Source: Triticum aestivum (Eukaryota > Streptophyta > Magnoliopsida > Poales > Poaceae). From it: a stretch of 64,000 nt of DNA. Made by a program: the position numbers and the translations under genes. Below, piece after piece: positions 56,135 through 64,000 of this stretch. The stretch covers positions 24,990,197 through 25,054,196 of the forward strand of contig NC_057811.1 of NCBI RefSeq assembly GCF_018294505.1, written 5' to 3'. Numbering within the stretch: position 1 is the stretch's first letter; every line of letters begins with the position of its first letter. The notes under the pieces are model-generated. The model made no database searches, was not told where the DNA came from, and worked only from the letters and a program-made list of their open reading frames with translations.

Positions 56135-57850
56135 TGTAGGGGATCGTAGCAGAATTTTAAAATTTTCTACGCATCACCAAGATCCATCTATGGAGTATAC
56201 TAGCAACGAGGGGAAAGGAGTGCATCTACATACCCTTGTAGATCGCGAGCGGAAGCGTTCCAATGAACGTGGGTGATGGAGTCGTACTCGCCGTGATCCA
56301 AATCACCGATGACCGAGTGCCGAACGGACCGCACCTCCGCGTTCAACACATGTACGGTGCAGCGATGTCTCCTCCTTCTTGATCCAGCAAGGGGGAACGA
56401 GAGGTTGATGGAGATCCAGCAGCACGACGGCGTGGTGGTGGATGTAGCGGGATCTCGGCAGGGCTTCGCCAAGCTTCTGCGAGAGGGAGAGGTGTTGCAG
56501 GGGGAGAGGGAGGCGCCAGGGGCTGTGGTGTTGCTGCCCTCCCTCCCCCCTTTATATAGGCTCCCTGGGAGGGGGGGGGGGCGCCGGCCTGGAACCCATC
56601 TATGGGGGGGGGGGCGACGGCCAAGGGGGGAAACTCCCCCCCCCAAGTCAAGTGGGGCGCCCCCCCACCCTAGGGTTTCCAACCCTAGGCGCAGGGGGGA
56701 GGCCCATGGGGGGCGCCCCAGCCCACTAAGGGCTGGTTCCCTTCTCACTTCAGCCCATGGGGCCCTCCGGGATAGGTGGCCCCACCCGGTGGACCCCCGG
56801 GACCCTTCCGGTGGTCCCGATACAATACCGATAACCCTCGAAACTTTCCCGGTGGCCAAAACTGGACTTCCTATATATAATTCTTCACCTCCGGACCATT
56901 CTGGAACTCCTCGTGATGTCCGGGATCTCATCCGGGACTCCGAACAACTTTCGGGTTTCCGCATACTCATATCTCTACAACCCTAGCGTCACCGAACCTT
57001 AAGTGTGTAGACCCTACGGGTTCGGGAGACATGCAGACATGACCGAGACGCCTCTCCGGTCAATAACCAACAGCGGGATCTGGATACTCATGTTGGCTCC
57101 CACATGTTCCATGATGATCTCATCGGATGAACCACGATGTCGAGGATTCAATCAATCCCGTATACAATTCCCTTTGTCAATCGGTATGTTACTTGCCCGA
57201 GATTCGATCGTCGGTATCCCAATACCTTGTTCAATCTCGTTACCGGCAAGTCTCTTTACTCGTACCGTAATGCATGATCCCGTGACTAACTCCTTAGTCA
57301 CCTTGAGCTCATTATAATGATGCATTACCGAGTGGGCCCAGAGATACCTCTCCGTCATACGGAGTGACAAATCCCAGTCTCGATCCGTGCCAACCCAACA
57401 GACACTTTCGGAGATACCCGTAGTGTACCTTTATAGTCACCCAGTTACGTTGTGACGTTTGGCACACCCAAAGCACTCCTACGGTATCCGGGAGTTGCAC
57501 GATCTCATGGTCTAAGGAAAAGATACTTGACATTGGAAAAGCTCTAGCAAACGAACTACACGATCTTTGAGCTATGCTTAGGATTGGGTCTTGTCCATCA
57601 CATCATTCTCCTAATGATGTGATCCCGTTATCAATGACATCCAATGTCCATAGTCAGGAAACCATGACTATCTGTTGATCAACGAGCTAGTCAACTAGAG
57701 GCTTACTAGGGACGCGTTGTGGTCTATGTATTCACACATGTATTACGACTTCCGGATAACACAATTATAGCATGAATAATAGACAATTATCATGAACAAA
57801 GAAATATAATAATAACCATTTATTATTGCCTCTAGGGCATATTTCCAACA
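56135..57850 (-). repeat. 5' LTR of the BARE-like element
   Basis: 1716 bp, partner of 49126-50835. On the minus strand it would drive the element. The 74-aa and longer antisense frames inside it are not genes. Confidence 0.95.
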
Positions 57851-59017
57851 TGTCCGGCGTTCGAAGGCCTATAAAGTCCACGAAGGAGAGCTCTACAAGA
57901 AAAGCACTACCGGAGTCCTTCAAAGGTGTATCTCCGAGGAGGAGGGGTGGCAACTCTTGGCAGAAATTCACGCCGGTCTCGGTGGGCACCACGCCGCAGC
58001 CAGGGTACTTGTCAGCAAGGCCTTCAGGACAGGATTTTATTGGCCTACGGCCCGAGCAAACGCGCAGGACCTCGTCCAGCGCTGCGTGGGATGCCAACTC
58101 TTCGCCAACCAAAGCCATATGCCCCCAACCGCCCTACGAACAATTCCCATTACATGGCCCTTTGCGGTCTGGGGCTTGGACATGGTTGGACCCCTTAAAG
58201 GGGGAAGCCATAAGAAAAAATATCTGCTGGTCATGGTGGATAAATTCACCAAGTGGATAGAGGCTAGACCAGTTAAAACGGCCGAGTCCGGACTGGTGAT
58301 TGCATTTATATCCGATGTGGTGCACCGTTATGGTGTCCGGCACAACATCATCATTGACAACAGTTCCAATTTCACAGCCGATGAGGTAAAAACCTGGTGT
58401 GCTAATCTGGGCATTAAGCCTGATTACGCCTCTGTCTACCACCCGCAAACAAACGGTCAAGTCGAACGAGCCAATGGTCTTATTATGAGCGGCATCAAAC
58501 CCAGGCTAGTGCGGTCTTTGAAAGAATCAGACAAGCACTGGGTTGAGGAGCTCGACTCCGTACTCTGGGGGCTGCGGACCACGCCCAACCATGCTACCGG
58601 ATACACACCTTTCTTCATGGTGTATGGGGCAGAGGCTGTATTGCCCTGCGATATTATACATGACTCACCTCGAGTGCGTATGTACGAAGATAAAGAGGCC
58701 GAGTTGGATCGGCAGGACAACCTAGATGCCCTGGAGGACGAGTTGGAGCGCGACGTCGCCAAAGCCTGTTCATCATTTTATCAACAGCAGGCTCGGAGAT
58801 ATCAAAGCAGAGAAGTATGTGCCAAAACTTACAACGTTGGCGAACTCGTTCTATGCTTGCCAGAGAAGAAAAGGAGAAACTCAAGCCCAAATGGGAGGGT
58901 CCCTTCATAATTGATGAACTTCTTACCGGAGGAGCGTACCGTCTTCATGATGCATCAGACAATCGCCTAGAGCTGAACCCCTGGAACGCGGCCAGACTCC
59001 GAAGGTTCTATGCCTAG
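57851..59017 (+). pseudogene. Outer gypsy integrase
   Basis: The frame resumes after the TGTCC duplication. Zinc finger: HAGLGGHHAAARVLVSK with CVGCQLFA. Catalytic core: WGLDMVGPLKGG (first Asp), IIIDNSSNFTADEVK (second Asp) and YHPQTNGQVERANGLI (Glu). Then YTPFFMVYGAEAVLP and, after a frameshift near 58855, KLKPKWEGPFIIDELLTGGA and the end LNPWNAARLRRFYA at 59017. Only one frameshift is evident, so this is the best preserved part of the outer element. Confidence 0.92.
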
Positions 59018-59824
59018 CGCTGAATTCTTTGTTAGTCTCCTTCTCCCCTTGTTTCCATTATTTTTTCTCTCTTTTACACCTTTTTGCACTTTAAAGCTCT
59101 CATACGGCTTGACCGAACACTGCCGACGTACACATCTTTACATGTGTACGCCCATTATGCCTGGGGGCTTCTTGGACAGAAGCTTTTCATTAATTCACTG
59201 AGCATCAAGCTCTTCACATATGAGTCTTTCCATATGTACCTTTTCTTTGCCACTATATGCATCGATATGACTTAAGTTTTGGCCAAGCTGGGTTGCCTGG
59301 CTCCTGTGCTTATGCCCTACGTTCCCGTTAGTTTAGCTAGGGCATAAAGGGAGCACCTATGTGATTGTTACTGCCGGGTCATCCGGATGTGTACCTCAGA
59401 CTGGGTGAAGCCGAAAGCTAGCGTTCTTAAGGGAATATTCGGTCGGCGAATTAAAGATGTTTTCTGTACTCACTCCATTACGAACCCCCAGAAGCTGTAC
59501 ACGCTGTGATCTTCACATCACAATTCGGACATGTATCCTAATGCATGCACACCCAGAGAAAGGAACCCTTAACGGAACTATTCTCTCTGGAAGATGTTTC
59601 TTACTATTTCAATGTAATATAACATAACTAGTAGAATACAACTTGTCTGTTCAAGCAACTATGACCCCTACGCCTAGTTTTCCAAGCATACCCCGGTCTA
59701 TTCGGCCGTGAGGGTACTCAGAAACACTCCACACCATCGAGTCTGGAGGTTGAAGCGAAAAGGTCTGCCATGACAAATGCTATACAATTCAGCTAGAATT
59801 ACATAGGGTAAGGAAAGTACATAG
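59018..59824. other. Outer gypsy 3' non-coding region
   Basis: Between the integrase stop and the antisense frame. CT-rich at the start; no gene. The family commonly has a long 3' region here, and the 3' LTR would follow beyond the CACTA insertion. Confidence 0.6.
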
Positions 59825-60154
59825 TCACTTGGACTCAAACACTTCCTTCTCTATACCGTCCAACAGGCGGTCTAACTTACAATCCTGTTGGGAATATTTG
59901 GCGGCCACCTCTACTTGGTCATACACTAAACTAACGGGAATTTCTTCCCCATTCGACCCTAGCGGTCCGACACGAGCCATGTGATCAGGATCAAGCTTGC
60001 TATACCGAGTTTTCACCATGGCCCAAGCCTCTCGCACACCCTCTCGGCAGGCCGATATCTTCCATTGTCGGATACGCCGCCGCACTCCTTTGAACAGCTC
60101 TACAAGCTCCTCCATACTTTCTGGAGGGGAGGCAGATGGCCACAGGGCCTTGGC
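59825..60154 (-). pseudogene. Antisense frame of the outer gypsy element, cut by a CACTA insertion
   Basis: On the minus strand, frame sequence MEELVELFKGVRRRIRQWKI through SLVYDQVEVAAKYSQQDCKL and LLDGIEKEVFESK (stop at 59825) is a hypothetical protein I recall as recurrent in antisense in Triticeae gypsy elements, with no known function. Its upstream part is missing: beyond 60155 the frame runs into the CACTA terminus, so the first ~20 codons of the apparent frame are not original. Confidence 0.6.
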
Positions 60155-60666
60155 CACTACAAAAAAAAGACACATCTGTGACATTTTGGGCCGAACGAAT
60201 TTTTTTCTGTCATACATATGACACTTCTATGACGATAATTGTGACAAAACCCGGTATCATCATAGTTGTGGTGGGCTCCTACTTCTATGACAAAAAATCA
60301 TGACAGAAAATGGGCTTTTCGTCCTGGGCGGGCCGGAGACGCAGCTGCATGACATTCTTTGGGCCGTCCATGACGAAAAAAACCGTGGTAGAAGCGAGGG
60401 GGAGGAAAGTTTTGGGGAGTTCCCGGTTACGGTGGGAGGTAGGGGGCCAAGCGATGCACGTTTCTCTCGTACACGTACGCGCGTGTGTGCGAGGCGTTGG
60501 CTTTAACTGAACCCGAGCAAGGCGTTGGGCTCTAACTGAACCCGAGCGATTGCACTGCAGGCTACGCGTTACTGAACCCGAGCGATCGATCGATAGCTGT
60601 TAACTGAACCCAATCGAGCGATTCCTTTGCTACTGCTGCTAACTGAAGCCGATCGATTGGATGAAC

Positions 60667-61098
60667 NNNNNNNNNNNNNNNNNNNNNNNNNNNNNNNNNN
60701 NNNNNNNNNNNNNNNNNNNNNNNNNNNNNNNNNNNNNNNNNNNNNNNNNNNNNNNNNNNNNNNNNNNNNNNNNNNNNNNNNNNNNNNNNNNNNNNNNNNN
60801 NNNNNNNNNNNNNNNNNNNNNNNNNNNNNNNNNNNNNNNNNNNNNNNNNNNNNNNNNNNNNNNNNNNNNNNNNNNNNNNNNNNNNNNNNNNNNNNNNNNN
60901 NNNNNNNNNNNNNNNNNNNNNNNNNNNNNNNNNNNNNNNNNNNNNNNNNNNNNNNNNNNNNNNNNNNNNNNNNNNNNNNNNNNNNNNNNNNNNNNNNNNN
61001 NNNNNNNNNNNNNNNNNNNNNNNNNNNNNNNNNNNNNNNNNNNNNNNNNNNNNNNNNNNNNNNNNNNNNNNNNNNNNNNNNNNNNNNNNNNNNNNNNN
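60667..61098. other. Assembly gap (N run)
   Basis: 432 undetermined bases. Every open frame that crosses it is an artefact. Confidence 1.
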
Positions 61099-61500
61099 GT
61101 TTTGCGGTACGCCACACCCCTCCCGATCAACATTACCCCTGTTTCGACCGTAGGAGGTCCGTTTCATCCGTTTTGCGGTACGCCACACCCCTCCCGATCA
61201 ACAGGACCCCCGTTTCGACCGTAGGAGGTCCGTTTCCTCCGTTTTGCGGTACGCCACACCCCTCCCATCAACAGGACCCCGTTCCGAACGTAGGAGGTCC
61301 ATTTCCTCCATTCTGCAGTACGCCAGGCCTCGTTTCCATCGCCTGTTCCGTCCAAGCCCTCCCGTTGAACATGACCACGCATTCCGTTCCGACCCAGCCG
61401 GTTGGCTCCCACGCGTTCCGTTGCCTTCCGATGAACACGACGCATTCCGTTGCCTCCCCATGAACACGACGCATTCCGTTGCCTCCCCATGAACACGACG
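61099..61500. repeat. Tandem repeats in the CACTA element, right of the gap
   Basis: Three units of about 65 bp contain gtttcgaccgtaggaggtcc-like sequence and ttgcggtacgccacacccct. They are followed by shorter repeats of tgaacacgacgcattccgtt (61432-61500). The gap probably arose in the same repeat. Confidence 0.85.
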
Positions 61501-61770
61501 ACGATGTTGTTTCTCCGTTTCGACCCAGCCATGTACACGAGCCCTGGCCGTGCGTATGCGCGAGTAGGCGTTCGAGACCCTGCCTGTATGTACACATACG
61601 TGGCCGTATTTTCTTTCTTGCACCCTGGCCGCTGTACGTACGTGTACATGCTACGTGCGCGCCTCTACTACGACACGTGCGCGCCTCTACATCAACCAGT
61701 ATGTACGTACACGTTCGCGACCAGAATGACAATGCTACGTACGCTTCGACCAGGTGGGTCCCGACTGTCA

Positions 61771-62110
61771 GGCACTTGCCTGCGAAGATGTAGCTGGTGG
61801 GACCCAGCAGTCAGGGGGGCGAATTGTTTTTTTTTTGCCCGGACGCACTTCCTTGCGTGCGAAGGTGTAGCTGCTGGGTCCCAGCAGTCAGGGGGGCGAA
61901 TCATTTTTTCTGCCCGGACGCACTTCCTTGCGTGCGAAGGTGTAGCTGGTGGGTCCCAGCAGTCGGGGGGTGAATCGTTTTTTTCCGAACGCACTTCCTT
62001 GCGTGCGAAGATGTAGCTGGTGGATCCCAGCAGTCAGGAGGGCGAATCATTTTTTTTCCGGACGCAGTTCCTTGCGTGCGAAGATGTAGCTCGTGGGTCC
62101 TAGCAGTCAG
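61771..62110. repeat. Subterminal tandem repeat of the CACTA element
   Basis: Five units of 71-75 bp, anchored by cacttccttgcgtgcgaag at 61846, 61921, 61992 and 62065 (the last cagttcc) and a diverged first unit at 61771. Each has a gtagctggtgggtcccagca core, then a G-run and a T-run. Such subterminal repeats bind transposase in CACTA elements. Confidence 0.85.
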
Positions 62111-64000
62111 GGGGCGAATCAGTTTTTTTACGAAATACGGTGGCCCGTCCGGTGGGTCCTCGCTGTTAGGTGGAGGAATAATTATTTTGCGCGTAATAAG
62201 GAGGCACTTCCTTGCGGCTGCCGTGGACCCAGCTGTCAGCCTCTCCACGTACAGTCCATGTCCGATGGAAGTCGTTCCTTGACCACGTTGACCACGCCGC
62301 GCCGAGAGCACCAGGGCGGTGGACGACAGCGAGGCCTAGGAAGGGGACGACGCTGAGCCAGGGAAGACGCGGCAGTGGATGCACACGCGGAGAGGAGTAC
62401 GAGGGTTCACTGGTTCGGCTGCGCTGTCGTCGCCGCAGAATAATAAGGGGTGTGGGTGAGTGGAGGGATAGCCTGGTCAGCGGTGAGAGTAGTAGGGGGC
62501 GGTGAGGCCTCCGCGGCAGCACAACCGGCCACGGGAGGCAGGAACAGGCGGCACGACCGGCGCTGCTTTGGGCGGCTGGAGAAAGAAGACCAGAGGTTGA
62601 AGAAGCACGACGGCCGTTGGATGGACATCGTACGGTCACTACAGCTAGAATCGTTTATATTGACTAAGTTGACAAAGCCATTGGTACGTCAACTTAGTAG
62701 GCCCACAGGTCAGCTTCCGAAACGGTGCGCCCCAGATGTCAGGGGGAGGAATCATTTTTTGGGCGGGTGAAGCTAGAATATCCGAGATTGAAGAAGAAGC
62801 ACGGCATCCGTTGGATGGACATCCAACGGCCACTGCTGCTAGAACCGTGTGTTGACTATAAGTTGACAAAGCCTTGCGTACGCGTCAACTCCGTTTTTTT
62901 AGGGGACGCGTCAACTTAGTAAGGCCAAAAGTGTGTGGCGGAGAACTTATAGCCCATTTGAGATTTGTAAGAATGTGTAGCCCATTTTTGAATTCTAATG
63001 GAATTTACTACAGCCCATTTACAGTTTGTTAAAAGTATAGCCCATTTCAACCAACCGTTCAAAACAGAATTCAATAAAATTTCCCACATTTTGATGGGAT
63101 CCGAAATATTTTTATCCCGAAATTTCTAGTCAGATTAAATACAATTTCAATATAAATTTATATTACGTAAAAATCCAATGAAACATTGCGCTCACAACAA
63201 TTAATGAAATTAAAATTTTCAATATCCAAAAATAATATTTTATAAAGTAATCACGTGTTTGGTGCATTTTTTATAGTTACTGCCCAGTTTTTATAATTAC
63301 ATCCCATTTATTATTTCTTAAAGCCCATTTTCTTGTTAAGCCTAATGCATCCCTCCTAGGAAAGATTTGCAGCCCAGCGGGGCGGAGAATAACCATTTGA
63401 CCTTGCCTGGGTATTCCTAAAAAAAGTATAGCTGGGCTAGCCATTTTCAGCTTGAAAAAAATTAATATCTGGGCTGGATATCTGGCCTGGGCTAGACGGG
63501 CCACAGCCCGCCCAGTTAATACCTGCAGCGATGTTTTCGTTGTTGTTCAGAGGAGAAAAATTAATATCTGGGCTAAACATCGAAAAACTCTGCAGTGCGC
63601 ACACCTCAAAAACACAAATACTGCTCGAGCTGCTTGGTCCCAGCTGTCGGCCGCTTCTTGTGCAATTCTCTCGTTTATTGACTACTACATAGGTTGACAA
63701 TGGTGTGGGACCGTGATGTCAGGAAACCAGGAGGAAGCAAAATAAATTATAGTTATATATATATATATATAAAATAAGGAGGCACTTGCATACGTGAGGC
63801 TATGGACCTGGTGGGTCCCCATTGTCATCCTCTCCAAGTAAAGTCATCTCCTCGCCCGCGCGCGCTTCTCGCCCGAAACAGTCAGCGCCGCCCGCCCCGC
63901 TTCCCGGTGCAGGCGATTGCTCCGCCTTCAAACGACACAAGTGCCGTCCGTCCGTCCATCTGCCGCCCACATTAATGATATGCGGTTGCCGAGGCGGCTA

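Larger units (their letters stand above)
49126..57850 (-). mobile_element. BARE-1/WIS/Angela-type copia retrotransposon, nested, full-length
   Basis: An 8.7-kb element on the minus strand with 1.71-kb LTRs that begin (minus) TGTTGGAAATATGCCCTAGA, the signature of the BARE/WIS/Angela group. Target-site duplication TGTCC is perfect (49121-49125 and 57851-57855). A primer site TGGCATCATGAGCC next to the 5' LTR resembles the initiator-Met tRNA site, and the purine tract AAGTGGGGGAC precedes the 3' LTR. Internal domains are in copia order (gag, protease, integrase, reverse transcriptase, RNase H). Stops and frameshifts leave it non-autonomous. Confidence 0.95.
35027..60154 (+). mobile_element. Internal region of the outer gypsy element, interrupted by two nested elements
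   Basis: Gag, protease, reverse transcriptase and RNase H lie in 35053-38752, then an Athila-like element intervenes (38753-48848), then a short piece (48849-49125), then a BARE-like element (49126-57850), then integrase (57851-59017) and a long 3' region with an antisense frame (59825-60154). Order is protease-RT-RNase H-integrase, as in Ty3/gypsy. Removing both insertions restores the polyprotein order. Stops and frameshifts show that it was decaying. Confidence 0.9.
60155..64000 (+). mobile_element. CACTA-type DNA transposon, left end, running off the window
   Basis: Begins CACTACAAAAAAAAGACACA with tgtgacattttgggccg, the terminal inverted repeat of a Triticeae CACTA group. Subterminal blocks with tcatgaca/tatgacac words follow to about 60340. 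After the gap come repeated ggtacgccacacccctcc units (61100-61260), five units of 71-75 bp with a gtgggtcccagc core (61771-62110), and agcccattt-rich AT sequence (62940-63330). No transposase frame is visible in the window, and the right terminus is not reached. Confidence 0.85.

Noticed and set aside
60562..61463. Frames of 160-280 aa filled with undetermined residues
   Set aside because: They are produced by the 432-base N run.
62166..62770. Frames of 97-157 aa near the right end
   Set aside because: Overlapping frames in CACTA subterminal sequence without a transposase motif.

Overview
The window looks like a chromosome segment from a Triticeae grass (wheat, Aegilops or a close relative). 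The evidence is a BARE-1/WIS/Angela-type copia element, Stowaway MITEs with CTCCCTCC ends, a CACTA element with a CACTACAAAA end, Athila-like and Tat-like gypsy elements, and U3 snoRNA promoters with the AGTCCCACCTCGC element I recall from the wheat U3 promoter. Nothing in it is bacterial. One run of N (60667-61098) is an assembly gap.

The left half (about 2.8-29.4 kb) is a locally duplicated small-RNA and serpin locus. It holds five complete U3 snoRNA genes, all on the minus strand. Each has a TATA-like box exactly 24 bp upstream of the RNA 5' end and an upstream sequence element 24 bp beyond that, which is the RNA polymerase III arrangement of plant U3 genes. Two tRNA-Gly(GCC) genes lie beside the first two U3 genes. 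Two intact, intronless serpin genes with an N-terminal hydrophobic segment lie beside the third and fifth. Between the second and third U3 genes is an array of eight direct repeats of 771-772 bp (9222-15393). Seven of its junctions carry a U3 gene that has lost its 5' end and promoter; only the last junction runs into a whole U3 gene. The flanks of all five genes share scattered blocks of similarity, so the locus grew by repeated duplication of modules (tRNA-Gly + U3, then serpin + U3). MITE and retroelement insertions mark the order of events.

Between the modules are a 5'-truncated LINE with a 10-bp target-site duplication (21146-22274) and a broken Raf/CTR1-like kinase gene fragment that keeps an intron (about 22.64-23.04 kb). 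From 29.4 to 34.5 kb there is a truncated LTR, a possible small gene for a very acidic protein (32156-32542) and sequence I cannot classify.

The right half (34.5-64 kb) is a nest of transposons. An outer Ty3/gypsy element on the plus strand starts with its 5' LTR at 34548. It is split by an Athila-like gypsy element on the minus strand (38753-48848), then by a BARE-like copia element on the minus strand (49126-57850, perfect TGTCC duplication), and then by a CACTA transposon that starts at 60155 and runs off the window. The reading frame of the outer polyprotein resumes across the first two insertions. All these polyproteins carry stops or frameshifts and look inactive.
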